A DNA stretch of 64,000 nucleotides from Rubripirellula reticaptiva (GTDB lineage: Bacteria; Planctomycetota; Planctomycetia; Pirellulales; Pirellulaceae), in the NCBI RefSeq assembly GCF_007860175.1, contig NZ_SJPX01000001.1:310001-374000 (forward strand), given 5' to 3'. The notes beneath the pieces are model-generated. The model was not told the DNA's origin. It ran no database searches and saw only the letters and a program-made list of their open reading frames with translations. Below, piece after piece: positions 18,496 to 26,865 of this stretch (positions are counted from its first letter, which is position 1; the number at the start of each line of letters is the position of its first letter). The position numbers and the translations under genes were made by a program.

Positions 18496-19215
18496 TCACG
18501 CGTTAGGGTTTTTAATGTCGTTTTCGCTCTCGACCAGCAAGTCGCTGCGTCGAGCTTGGGTTCGCAACCGGCTTTGTTCCGCTCGCCACTTGGCGATGGC
18601 TCCGTGGTCGCCGCCCGTCAGGACGTCGGGCACGGTATGGCCCCGAAACTCTCTCGGTCGCGTGTATTGTGGAAACTCAAGCAACCGGTTTCCCTGGCTG
18701 AAAGAGTCGTCAATGTTACTTTGTTGGTCGCCCAGCACGCCGGGTATCAACCGAATCACCGCTTCGATGATCACCATCGCCGCTACTTCGCCGCCGTTAA
18801 GGACAAAGTCGCCGATGCTGATCTCCTCAGGCTGCCAAATGTCTGTCACGCGTTGGTCGAATCCTTCGTAGCGGCCACACAGCAGGATCAACCGCTGGTC
18901 AGTCGCAAATTCTTCGGCCATTCGTTGGTCAAACCGCTTGCCGCCAGGCGTCAGCAAGATTTTCCTTGCTGGCATCGGTGACATCGCTTGGACCGCTTCG
19001 ACACACTTCACCGTCGGCTCGACTTGGATCAACATCCCAGGGCCGCCACCGAACGGTTTGTCATCAACCGGCCGGTGAACAGAATCGGGTGCAAAATCTC
19101 GCAGGTCGTGCCGATGGATATCGACGAGCTCGTTCTTAATCGCTTTGTTAAGAAGCCCTTCGCCGAGGTAGCCCTCGAACAACGCCGGAAAGAGCGTGAC
19201 GATATCGAATCGCAT
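18496..19215 (-). CDS. trmD: tRNA (guanine37-N1)-methyltransferase TrmD
   Basis: TrmD methylates G37 of tRNAs with a G at position 36 using S-adenosylmethionine. The 239-aa protein has the SPOUT trefoil-knot motifs [13 protein letters not shown] near residue 111 and [14 protein letters not shown] near 132, followed by [10 protein letters not shown]. The N terminus [17 protein letters not shown] is typical, so the ATG at 19215 is secure. It sits between rpsP (28 bp upstream) and rplS (10 bp downstream), the classical order. Confidence 0.97.
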   Translation of the reverse strand: MRFDIVTLFPALFEGYLGEGLLNKAIKNELVDIHRHDLRDFAPDSVHRPVDDKPFGGGPGMLIQVEPTVKCVEAVQAMSPMPARKILLTPGGKRFDQRMAEEFATDQRLILLCGRYEGFDQRVTDIWQPEEISIGDFVLNGGEVAAMVIIEAVIRLIPGVLGDQQSNIDDSFSQGNRLLEFPQYTRPREFRGHTVPDVLTGGDHGAIAKWRAEQSRLRTQARRSDLLVESENDIKNPNA

Positions 19216-19243
19216 GGTTCTCTTTCAAACGTTTACAAATCGA

Positions 19244-19678
19244 CTATTCGGACGCTGTTTCTTCCGCAGGTGCAGCTTCAGCAGCAGCGGCTTCTTCGGC
19301 TGGTGCTTCAGGTGCAGCTTCAGCTTTGGGCTCTTCTTTCTTCGGCTTGGCCGGTTCGGGCGGTGCCGGAGTGTATTGCTTGCGTTTGCCGAGGCGTTCC
19401 ATGGCAGCCTTTTGAGCTTCCAAGTGAGTGCCTTCGGTGCCGTACTTCTTGATCAGCACGCCGACCTTGTCGGTCGGTTGGGCACCGACGCTTAACCAGT
19501 AATCGACTCGTTCGCCTTTTAGGTTGACGCGAGCATCCGTTTCAGGACACATCGGGTCATAGGTTCCCAGCTCTTCAATGACGCGACCGTCACGAGGGCT
19601 ACGTTGATCCATCGCAACGACGCGATAGAAGGGACGGTGAGTACGTCCCATTTTCTTCATTCGAATTCGAACTGCCAT
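19244..19678 (-). CDS. rpsP: 30S ribosomal protein S16 with an Ala/Glu/Pro-rich tail
   Basis: bS16 is an early-assembling 30S protein. I start at the ATG at 19678 (MAVRIRMKKMG), with AGGA about 9 bp upstream; 144 aa. The family core spans about residues 1-85: HRPFYRVVAMDQRSPRDGR, then EELGTYDP and the GAQPTDKVGVLIKK segment. Residues about 95-144 are an added tail rich in Ala, Glu, Pro and Lys, absent from standard S16 (about 80-90 aa). Such tails are disordered and occur in several phyla. The long spacer to ffh (224 bp) contains hairpins that could regulate this gene. Confidence 0.95.
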   Translation of the reverse strand: MAVRIRMKKMGRTHRPFYRVVAMDQRSPRDGRVIEELGTYDPMCPETDARVNLKGERVDYWLSVGAQPTDKVGVLIKKYGTEGTHLEAQKAAMERLGKRKQYTPAPPEPAKPKKEEPKAEAAPEAPAEEAAAAEAAPAEETASE

Positions 19679-19734
19679 AAGTAGTTTGTTCCTAAAGGGA
19701 AACGAGTTTCGACGACTAGTCAGACTTCCTGGAA

Positions 19735-19780
19735 CCGAAAACGTTTTCGGACACCGGGTCGGTGCCAGTACGACTGGCAC
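19735..19780 (-). promoter_or_regulatory. Structured leader of rpsP (palindrome plus hairpin)
   Basis: The ffh-rpsP spacer contains a perfect 16-bp palindrome CCGAAAACGTTTTCGG (19735-19750) and an 8-bp stem with a 3-nt loop, GTGCCAGT-ACG-ACTGGCAC (19762-19780), with a short CACC/GGTG stem between. They lie 57-102 bp upstream of the rpsP start in its sense direction. In the plus direction the hairpin is followed by only TTTT, which faces the wrong way for these genes. A regulatory or RNA-processing role is inferred. Confidence 0.45.
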
Positions 19781-19902
19781 TTTTGTTCATCTAAGCTTTT
19801 CTCTTCACTTCAATCTTCACTCGCGGCAACGACGGCCGCGACACTCTGCATCGCCCGTCGCAATCCCCAGAGAAATCAGCCGGAGACGCGAGGCGACTTG
19901 TT

Positions 19903-21372
19903 CTATTTTTTGCGTTTCATCCGGCGTTTCAACTTGTCACGTTCCTTCTTTTGCTGAGCACGATCGTTCGCACTGAGCCTCTTGCCGGTACTCTTTTTCA
20001 ACTTCATGCCGCCCATGGACGGGTCACCCATTCCACCGGCCTGCAATTGCTGCATCATCTTCATCCGATCGCCCATGCCTCCGCCGGCCATGCCCTGCAT
20101 CATCGGCTTCATGACATCGAACTGTTTGATCAATTGCGATATGACGGTCGTCTGCACACCGGCACCCTTAGCGATCCGGTTGCGACGGTGAGTGTCGATC
20201 AGCTTGGGATTACGACGCTCTTCCATCGTCATAGCGTTGATCGCGCCGATGGTTTGGTTAATGCCCTTGGACGCTTCTTCGCTTTCCAGGACATCTTTAA
20301 ATTGTCCCATGCCGGGCATCAAGCCCATCATCCGTCCCATGATGCCTGGCTTGGCGACCTTTTGCATCATGTTTTTGAAATCGTCAAGCGTGAAGTCGCC
20401 GGACGCCATTTTGGCTTCCAACTCTTCGCGTTCTTTTTCATCGACGATTCGGTGAGCTTCACGAGCAGCAGCGACCATGTCGCCCATCTGCAGAATTCGG
20501 CCCGCCATACCTTCGGGACGGAATGGCTCGAGAGCATCAAAGTGCTCGCCCGTTCCAATGAACTTGATCGGCACACCGGTGACTTGCTTGACCGACAACA
20601 ACGCGCCGCCACGAGCGTCACCGTCCAGCTTGGTCATGATGACGCCGTCGAGTTCGAGCGCCTCGTTAAAAGCCCCCGCACTGTTGACTGCGTCTTGGCC
20701 GGTCATGCCGTCAACGACCAAGTAGACCTGGTCGGGCGAGACCTTTTTGTCGATGCGTTTGAGTTCGGCCATCAACGTTTCGTCGATCGCCAACCGACCG
20801 GCGGTATCCAAGATCACGACTCGATTGCCGTCTTTGATCGCCTTGGCGACGCCTGCTTTGCAGACCGCGACAGGATCTTGGTTGCCCTTATCGCTGAAAA
20901 CCGGCACGCCCAACTGATCGCCGATCACGTGCAGTTGATCGATCGCGGCCGGACGCTGCAGGTCAGCCGCGACCAACAACGGCTTGATGTCTTCTTCTTT
21001 GAGCAACTGCGATAGCTTGCCACAGGTCGTCGTTTTGCCGCTACCTTGAAGGCCGCAAAGCATAATGATCGTCGGGCCGTCTTTTTTCAGGTGCAGCGAC
21101 GGGTCAACTGGCCCCAGGATCGAGATCAACTCGCTGTGAACGATATTGACCAGCTCTTCGTGCGGCCGAAGACTCAGAAGCACTCGTTTGCCCAGCGCCC
21201 GTTCGGACACCTGAGCCATAAAATCCTCGACGACGCTGTAGCTGACGTCAGCTTCCAACATCGACCGTTTCACGATCTCCAGCCCGTCGCGCATATTGCC
21301 TTCGGTCAACTTGCCCTTGCCGGACAAGCTCTTGAAGGCGGATTGCAGACCGTCGGATAGGGATTCAAACAC
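19903..21372 (-). CDS. ffh: Signal recognition particle protein Ffh
   Basis: Ffh binds 4.5S RNA and signal peptides and delivers ribosomes to FtsY. The 489-aa protein has the N domain, the GTPase G domain (GLQGSGKTTTCGKL near 106, DTAGRL near 190, TKLDGDARGGALLS near 247) and the Met-rich M domain ending in GGGMGDRMKMM and a basic tail. The start is GTG at 21372 (MFESLSDGL). A possible promoter lies about 60 bp upstream. The 4.5S RNA gene is not apparent in the window. It heads the ffh-rpsP-trmD-rplS unit. Confidence 0.97.
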   Translation of the reverse strand: MFESLSDGLQSAFKSLSGKGKLTEGNMRDGLEIVKRSMLEADVSYSVVEDFMAQVSERALGKRVLLSLRPHEELVNIVHSELISILGPVDPSLHLKKDGPTIIMLCGLQGSGKTTTCGKLSQLLKEEDIKPLLVAADLQRPAAIDQLHVIGDQLGVPVFSDKGNQDPVAVCKAGVAKAIKDGNRVVILDTAGRLAIDETLMAELKRIDKKVSPDQVYLVVDGMTGQDAVNSAGAFNEALELDGVIMTKLDGDARGGALLSVKQVTGVPIKFIGTGEHFDALEPFRPEGMAGRILQMGDMVAAAREAHRIVDEKEREELEAKMASGDFTLDDFKNMMQKVAKPGIMGRMMGLMPGMGQFKDVLESEEASKGINQTIGAINAMTMEERRNPKLIDTHRRNRIAKGAGVQTTVISQLIKQFDVMKPMMQGMAGGGMGDRMKMMQQLQAGGMGDPSMGGMKLKKSTGKRLSANDRAQQKKERDKLKRRMKRKK

Positions 21373-21429
21373 GAAGAATCGGCTCGAAAGCGAGAAATAC
21401 GGGCAATAACGAGGAAATCGAAGCCCGGT

Positions 21430-21459
21430 AGTCTACGCAAACAGCCCCGGTTTTGTAAA
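21430..21459 (-). promoter_or_regulatory. Possible sigma-70-type promoter of ffh
   Basis: On the minus strand TTTACA (21454-21459) is followed after 18 bp by TAGACT (21430-21435), which would start transcription about 50 bp before the ffh GTG. Matches to the consensus are 5/6 and 4/6, so this is plausible but unproven. Confidence 0.35.
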
Positions 21460-21567
21460 TGGCTGCCGTTCTTTTCGCGAAACGCAGGTCAACGAAGCCC
21501 TAGCCGCCCCGAAGAACGCCCCAATCGGACACCAAAGCCCCCCGACAGGCAGACCAATTACCGCGAC

Positions 21568-22035
21568 CTAAACCGCGTACAGGTGATACAGCATGGCGTA
21601 CACCATCACACCCGTGATTGACACGTACATCCAGATTGGGAAGGCGAAACGGACCAGTTTCTTGTGCGCCAGGATTCGCCCGGCCTTGGCCAGATAAATC
21701 GCCCGGACGGCCAGAAAAGGCACCGCGATCGCTAGGACCAAGTGAGTCCCCAAAATCCCGAAGTACGTGTACCGGGCGGCATCCGAGGCGATCGCCGGAT
21801 CGGTTGGAAATCGCCGGTTGGGTTCGCCAGTTGCCTGGAACAAGGCGACCTTATGGAACAAGTACAACACCAGAAACAACGCACTGACCGCAAACGCCGC
21901 CAGCATGTACTTCTTGTGAACTCGCGCCCGGCCTCGCTTGATGTTCACCAAACCGATCGCCAACAAGACCGCAGCGGTCGCGTTGAGGGAAGCGGTCACG
22001 TGAGGAAGATTGTCGGCCAGAAACTGCCAATTCAT
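21568..22035 (-). CDS. DUF420 membrane protein of the cytochrome oxidase assembly cluster
   Basis: The 155-aa protein has about four membrane helices and matches the DUF420 (YozB/CtaM-like) pattern: NLPHVTASLNATAAVLLAIG at residues 9-28, the HKKYMLAAF segment near 40, YFGILGTHLVLAI near 91 and AHKKLVRFAFPIWMYVSITG near 123. Members are found with cytochrome oxidase genes; in Firmicutes CtaM is needed for oxidase assembly, so a related role is inferred. Its start overlaps the SCO1 stop by 4 bp (ATGA), showing translational coupling. It is the last gene of the operon. Confidence 0.85.
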   Translation of the reverse strand: MNWQFLADNLPHVTASLNATAAVLLAIGLVNIKRGRARVHKKYMLAAFAVSALFLVLYLFHKVALFQATGEPNRRFPTDPAIASDAARYTYFGILGTHLVLAIAVPFLAVRAIYLAKAGRILAHKKLVRFAFPIWMYVSITGVMVYAMLYHLYAV

Positions 22036-22712
22036 GCGGATTCCTGAGCTTTCATCATTTCGCGAATCTTATCTTTCATGGCAGCCAGTTGACGCTTTTC
22101 GGGCCAGTTGTAAAAGCCCTCGATCGCCCCTTGGGGGTCAACCAAAACGAATCGCTCGGTATGAAATTGCTTGTTGACCGGTTGCTGGAAAATCTCGCCA
22201 CCGATTCGGCGGATGTACGTCAGGTCGCCCGTCATGAACAACCACTGATTCTCGTCAGCACCGAACCGAGCCGCATACTCGCGAAGCTTCTCGGGCGTGT
22301 CGGTTTCAGGGTCGACCGAGATCGCAATGAAGCGAACGCCCTGCCCTTCGAATTCGTCCTGCAGTTCTTTGATGATCTGGTTCTGCTTGACGCAAATGCT
22401 GGGGCACGTGCTGAAGAAGAAGCTGACGACATAAGGCTGGCCGGCTAGGTCTTCACTCTTGACCGTCTTGCCGCTCCGCTCGGTCAACTCGAACCGACTA
22501 AGCCACTCTTCGTCCTCGGGCGGCTTCGACAAAGTCGCACTTTCGATCTCGCTTGGGTCCAGCGCCGACGGGCCGTCATTGGTGTAGACAACATCATTCG
22601 GACCAGGCCCTGACCCCGTTGCGACCGGTTTGCGCAACACCCGAATCGCCAAACCTAGGCCGACGCCGACCAACAGAATCATCGCAATGTTTATCAGTGT
22701 TTTCATTTTCAT
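22032..22712 (-). CDS. SCO1/SenC-family copper chaperone
   Basis: SCO proteins deliver copper to the CuA site of cytochrome oxidase. The 226-aa protein has an N-terminal membrane anchor (about residues 5-24), then a thioredoxin-like domain. The copper ligands are visible: CPSIC (Cys103 and Cys107) and the distant His in KQFHTERFVL (His184). It is exported with its domain outside the cytoplasmic membrane. It follows the ABC permease gene by 6 bp and overlaps the DUF420 gene by 4 bp. Confidence 0.93.
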   Translation of the reverse strand: MKMKTLINIAMILLVGVGLGLAIRVLRKPVATGSGPGPNDVVYTNDGPSALDPSEIESATLSKPPEDEEWLSRFELTERSGKTVKSEDLAGQPYVVSFFFSTCPSICVKQNQIIKELQDEFEGQGVRFIAISVDPETDTPEKLREYAARFGADENQWLFMTGDLTYIRRIGGEIFQQPVNKQFHTERFVLVDPQGAIEGFYNWPEKRQLAAMKDKIREMMKAQESA

Positions 22713-22718
22713 TTTCCT

Positions 22719-23552
22719 CTAAACAATCACGTCGACCTTGCGACTGCCTCGCATCAGGTACCACGCGATCAGTGTTGCCACCACCGCCATCGCGATCGAT
22801 ACGATCCAACAAACCGACGACGACGGAGCAAAACCTACGGCAGCAAAATCGATCTGCGGGTACATCAAACGACGTAGCTCGACCATCGAATAACTCAGCG
22901 GGTTTGCCCTCATGATACCGCCCAAAACCCATTGCCCCCAACTCGCACCAGCATCCAAGACTGGGATCGGGAAGAACGAACCGCTCAGCAACCACATCGG
23001 CATTAACCCCAACATCATGATCGCATGGAACCCCTGCGTGCTTTCCATCGGCCACGCCACGATCATCCCCAGCGAGCACATGGCCACCGCAATTACCGCC
23101 AACAATATCAAAATCGGCACCACCGACGAACTGAACGAAACCGTGCTAATGACATAGACCAGCGCCAAGAAAACGGCCGCCTGGACCCAAGCGATCGCCG
23201 CGCCACCGAGCACCTTGCCGACCAGCACTGGCAATCGCCCGACCGGTGCGACCAATACGGACTGCATGAAGCCTTCGCGGCGATCTTCGATCACCGAGAT
23301 CGTCGCGAAAATGGCGGTAAACAACACGATCAACCCAAGCGTGCCCGGCAAAAAGAACTGCATGAAATCGAGCTCGCCAGAACCCGAAAACGCGCCCTTT
23401 AACCCGGTACCGAACAGCAACCAAAACAACAACGGTTGCAGGATCGCCGCGGTAACTCGATTTCGCTGGCGAAAAAAGCGAACCCATTCTCGGCGAGCCA
23501 GCATCCAAGCGGCACCCGCACCATCGGCCATTGTTGTTGTGTTGTCGTTCAT
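22719..23552 (-). CDS. ABC-2 type transporter permease
   Basis: From the ATG at 23552 the protein is 277 aa with about six membrane helices, typical of ABC-2 exporters. Motifs are ARREWVRFFRQRNRVT at the N terminus, FFLPGTLGLIVLFTAIF near 64, EDRREGFMQSVLVAPV near 89 and a C-terminal helix ending MRGSRKVDVIV. The frame is open to 23636 but the extra residues are Arg/Ser/Pro-rich. It pairs with the ATPase gene 52 bp upstream. The substrate is unknown; its place between ctaB and SCO1 suggests a part in oxidase or haem/copper handling. Confidence 0.88.
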   Translation of the reverse strand: MNDNTTTMADGAGAAWMLARREWVRFFRQRNRVTAAILQPLLFWLLFGTGLKGAFSGSGELDFMQFFLPGTLGLIVLFTAIFATISVIEDRREGFMQSVLVAPVGRLPVLVGKVLGGAAIAWVQAAVFLALVYVISTVSFSSSVVPILILLAVIAVAMCSLGMIVAWPMESTQGFHAIMMLGLMPMWLLSGSFFPIPVLDAGASWGQWVLGGIMRANPLSYSMVELRRLMYPQIDFAAVGFAPSSSVCWIVSIAMAVVATLIAWYLMRGSRKVDVIV

Positions 23553-23604
23553 ATTCAGCTTGCGAAAGTGACGGACCGGAGACCAACCGGAGATTGGCGA
23601 TGGG

Positions 23605-24516
23605 CTACGAGAACGTCTGTCCCGTCTTGGCCACAAACACGTCTTCCAAACTCGGCTTGCCGATCGTGATGGACTCGGCTTTGTCGCCTAACCGCTGCAG
23701 CAACGCTGCCACTAGCGGCGCCGGCGCATCGGTGTGCAACCGAACTTGACGAGGCAACGTCTGGACGTCCAACCCCATATCGCGGCGCAAGATTTCTTCG
23801 ACTTCGGCTTCGCACGATGTCTCGATCGTCACCAACCCGCCACCCATCTCGCTGCGCAACGCATGCGGCGAACCTTCGGCAATTTTTTTCCCGTCGGCCA
23901 TGATCGCAACGCGATCCGACTTGTCCGCTTCTTCTAACAAATGCGTCGTCATCAGTACCGCCATGCCGTCATCTGCCATCCGCCGAATCGTGCTCCAAAG
24001 ATTCAATCTCGCGGACGGATCCAAGCCCGTGCTTGGCTCGTCCAGCAGCAACAACTTCGGACGATGCAGCATGCCCTTGGCTAGCTCGACACGACGTTTC
24101 AGGCCACCGGAAAGCGACTCGCAATAATCGCCCCGCCGATCGGTTAACTCAAGCAGAGACAACAACTCGTCACGTCGCTGGGTCAGTTCGGCACCGCGAA
24201 TTCCGTACAACGCCGCTTGGCAAGCGATATTCTCGTCAACCGTCAACTTCTTATCCAAGCTGGGTGACTGGAACACGATTCCGATTTGACCTCGAACGGC
24301 CAGCGCGTTCGAACTGGCGTCATAGCCACCGATCGTGACCGTCCCTTGCTGAATTGGCAGCAACGTGCAAAGCAAACGAAACAAAGTCGTTTTACCGCTG
24401 CCGTTGGGACCAAGCAGCGAGACCACTTCACCGGCATCCGCCGACAAGTCGACTCCACCGAGCGCGACTTGATCACCGTATGAATGGTGGAGATTTTCAG
24501 CGATACAGACTGGCAT
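23605..24516 (-). CDS. ABC transporter ATP-binding protein (DrrA/NatA type)
   Basis: The 303-aa protein has Walker A LLGPNGSGKTTLF near residue 34, the Q-loop in GIVFQSPSLDKKLT near 79, the signature LSGGLKRRVELAKG near 134 and Walker B LLLLDEPSTGLDP near 154, followed by an H-loop in TTHLLEEADKSD. Residues about 220-303 are the C-terminal extension of DrrA-type ATPases, so it is longer than CcmA. ATG at 24516 is chosen; TTG at 24519 is also possible. It sits 6 bp after ctaB and is upstream of the permease. Confidence 0.9.
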   Translation of the reverse strand: MPVCIAENLHHSYGDQVALGGVDLSADAGEVVSLLGPNGSGKTTLFRLLCTLLPIQQGTVTIGGYDASSNALAVRGQIGIVFQSPSLDKKLTVDENIACQAALYGIRGAELTQRRDELLSLLELTDRRGDYCESLSGGLKRRVELAKGMLHRPKLLLLDEPSTGLDPSARLNLWSTIRRMADDGMAVLMTTHLLEEADKSDRVAIMADGKKIAEGSPHALRSEMGGGLVTIETSCEAEVEEILRRDMGLDVQTLPRQVRLHTDAPAPLVAALLQRLGDKAESITIGKPSLEDVFVAKTGQTFS

Positions 24517-24522
24517 CAACGA

Positions 24523-25593
24523 CTACCAGAACACGCGAAGAGTAACGATCAACAGCACCGCCGGCAGCACTAACAACGATGACCGCAGCAACTTGCGTGC
24601 GCGACCATCATCGGGCGATTTTGCAAACCGAATCGACGCATTCAACATTGGCACCGTCGCAGCCAAAACTCCGATTGCCGCCGGAATGGCAAACCATGAA
24701 AAGCCATTGATGAAACACAGAGCCACGCCACAGGCGATCAGCGCCAACGAGCCGATGATGCTTTGCCAGCCGGCACTGCGTCCGGTCGGCTCGACCGTCG
24801 TGGTCATCTTGAAACCAGCGGCATCGTACTGATGGCGATACATCCAAGCGATCGCCATGAAGTGCGGGTACTGCCATGTGGCCAATACACCAAACAACAG
24901 CCAACCACTTGCATCGGAAACCGAACCACCCATCGCTGTGTAACCGATCAAAACAGGCAAAGCGCCCGCGATAGCGCCGACGGTGGTGTTCCATGCCGTG
25001 CGAGTTTTCATCGGCGTGTAAACGACAACATACAACAGCCAAGTCGCGATCCCCGCTAGCGCAGGTTCGGCACCAAACATCGACCACAGCAGCGCCGATC
25101 CGCCGACGCCAAGAATCGCGGTATAGAAGACAGCGGGTAACAAAGCCACTCGGCTTGCTGGCAGCGGACGATTGGCTGTCCGTGTCATGTTACAGTCGAT
25201 CACGCGTTCCCAGACCTGGTTCGCGGCGCCGGCACTGCCGGATACTGCGGCCGTGCCGATCATCAACCACAACCAATCGACGATCGAAAACAGTCCAGCG
25301 GCCCCGATGATGGCGGTCGCGGTCGTCGTCACCAAAATCATGGTAACGATACGTGGCTTGGTTAGCTCGACATAATCACGAAAAACAGACGGCGTGGACG
25401 ACGCCCGAGTTTTGCCGGCGGCCCGGTCAGCGTTTTCGTCGCCAGCTTTTGATTGATCCAAAACTTCGACACTCCCCTGCCCTGCCCCATCTGAGTTCGA
25501 ATCAGCTAAACGAGACTCGGGTGACTCATCCGCCAAACTGACGCGAATCGGTGCCGTCGCTGGATTTTCGGCCGTCAAGAGATCAGTCGCCAT
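24523..25593 (-). CDS. ctaB: Protohaem IX farnesyltransferase (haem O synthase)
   Basis: CtaB adds a farnesyl group to haem B to make haem O. The 356-aa protein carries a cytoplasmic N-terminal extension of about 70 residues (Ala/Glu/Ser-rich, ending SVFRDYVELTKPRI), then seven to nine membrane helices of the UbiA superfamily. The prenyl-diphosphate/metal motif is DCNMTRTANRPLPAS near residue 133; the second Asp-rich loop is near YRHQYDAAGFKM (around 250). It is 16 bp after ctaA and 6 bp before the ABC ATPase. Confidence 0.94.
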   Translation of the reverse strand: MATDLLTAENPATAPIRVSLADESPESRLADSNSDGAGQGSVEVLDQSKAGDENADRAAGKTRASSTPSVFRDYVELTKPRIVTMILVTTTATAIIGAAGLFSIVDWLWLMIGTAAVSGSAGAANQVWERVIDCNMTRTANRPLPASRVALLPAVFYTAILGVGGSALLWSMFGAEPALAGIATWLLYVVVYTPMKTRTAWNTTVGAIAGALPVLIGYTAMGGSVSDASGWLLFGVLATWQYPHFMAIAWMYRHQYDAAGFKMTTTVEPTGRSAGWQSIIGSLALIACGVALCFINGFSWFAIPAAIGVLAATVPMLNASIRFAKSPDDGRARKLLRSSLLVLPAVLLIVTLRVFW

Positions 25594-25609
25594 GTCAGAA
25601 AAGCCGGTC

Positions 25610-26692
25610 CTAGGTATCGACGGTGTTGGGCACGGAATCGAAGGACGCCGCTAACTGGAACTTATTAGGTTGGGGTTCATTCAATGTGACGGAAACGTCA
25701 TTCGACGAATCACGCCGCCTCGATCGTTCTCGCCAAAGCCGTGCGGTCAGCATCGCAGAAACTGCCAAAATCAGCGATCCGGTTGCCACGTGAGCAGTCA
25801 CGATGATCGAGTCAGTGAAGCCTTTGGCGCGAATCAAAAAGTCCGCTGAGCCTGGCACCCACTCTAAAATCGAAGGCCAACCGTAGTTCACGACCCAAGT
25901 ACCAATGCCCAGCGCGATCTGCACGGCAACTAATCCTACCAATCCCGCCGCAGGACGCGAGAGCGTCAAATCGCCGCACCGCCGCAACCGCAACCATGAT
26001 CCCGCGGTCACCGCCCACAAAATGAACGCCGTCATCACGTGCATCATGATGATCATGGCAAAAATGCCAGGCCTCATCGTAGGTTGCACGTGACGCAATT
26101 GAGCCCCCAGCACCAACTGCAGATAGCTGAGTCCGATCAGGCAAAAACCAACGGCCAGGATGCCGCGACCGATTTTCGGCAAATTCGCCGCCAAGACATC
26201 GTGCTGCCGCCACCAAAAATTGCTGGTTACCACCGCCGCGACCACACAAACAGCGAAAAACGCGGGTCCAAAACAGCCGTGCACCATCGCCAGCGTCCGG
26301 TCGCCCAGCACGACTCGCATGCCGCCCAGCAATCCCTGGGCAATCACCATCACCAACAACCCGACACTCAGCCATCGCACCCATCGGCGAGGCTCGGTGA
26401 CAAACGCGGCGATCACGATTCCGATCGCGACGAAGCCGACAACCGCACCGAGCAGACGATGCCCGTGTTCGATGAACAGGTCGAACGGTCCCAACAACCA
26501 AGTCTTGTAGGGATACAGAAAGAGATTGTATCCGTACGTCCCCGGCCAATCGGGAACCGCCATGCCGGCGTCGTAAGTCGTCACTAACCCGCCCACCCAA
26601 ATCAGCGGCCAGACCAAACAAACAGCCAACACGCACAGCCGATGAAGCCAGCGTGCGGGTGAAATTTCGGTGGTGGAAAGTGTGTTTGTCAT
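25610..26692 (-). CDS. ctaA: Haem A synthase CtaA (COX15 family)
   Basis: CtaA oxidises the C8 methyl of haem O to form haem A. The 360-aa protein has eight predicted membrane helices. Conserved elements are MAVPDWPGTYGYN near residue 49, EHGHRLLGAVVG near 75, the HG pair in VHGCFGPAFF near 138, LGAQLRHVQP near 191, MHVMTAFILWA near 213 and TAHVATGSLILAV near 296, which supply the haem-binding His residues. Its ATG overlaps the stop of a 58-aa membrane-protein gene by 4 bp (ATGA). Confidence 0.94.
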   Translation of the reverse strand: MTNTLSTTEISPARWLHRLCVLAVCLVWPLIWVGGLVTTYDAGMAVPDWPGTYGYNLFLYPYKTWLLGPFDLFIEHGHRLLGAVVGFVAIGIVIAAFVTEPRRWVRWLSVGLLVMVIAQGLLGGMRVVLGDRTLAMVHGCFGPAFFAVCVVAAVVTSNFWWRQHDVLAANLPKIGRGILAVGFCLIGLSYLQLVLGAQLRHVQPTMRPGIFAMIIMMHVMTAFILWAVTAGSWLRLRRCGDLTLSRPAAGLVGLVAVQIALGIGTWVVNYGWPSILEWVPGSADFLIRAKGFTDSIIVTAHVATGSLILAVSAMLTARLWRERSRRRDSSNDVSVTLNEPQPNKFQLAASFDSVPNTVDT

Positions 26693-26865
26693 AGTCGTTT
26701 TCTACCGTGCCATTGCTCGCCGGCTATCGCGCCGACGACACAGAAGCTGGCACCAAAAATAGCTGCCGGCATGACTCCCGAGTAACCGAGAAATCGCATC
26801 AATGCCCAACCCAAAACCAGTCCCGTGACCGCTCCGATTCGCCTGGCTGTGTCTTTCGCGATCAT
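26689..26865 (-). CDS. 58-aa membrane protein between cytochrome c and ctaA
   Basis: This small gene is easy to overlook because of its size. Its ATG at 26865 overlaps the stop of the di-haem cytochrome gene by 4 bp (ATGA), and its own TGA overlaps the ctaA start by 4 bp (ATGA). The predicted protein starts MIAKDTARRIGAVTGLV, has two probable membrane segments (about residues 10-28 and 32-49) separated by a short loop and ends in a basic tail (EQWHGRKRL). I do not recognise its family. Exact overlap at both ends with no gap strongly supports expression as part of the operon. It could be a small oxidase-assembly subunit or an accessory protein; this is inference. Confidence 0.8.
   Translation of the reverse strand: MIAKDTARRIGAVTGLVLGWALMRFLGYSGVMPAAIFGASFCVVGAIAGEQWHGRKRL

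Noticed and set aside
19951-21015. 354-codon plus-strand frame antisense to ffh
   Set aside because: A shadow of ffh produced by its codon bias; His/Asp-rich and without motifs.
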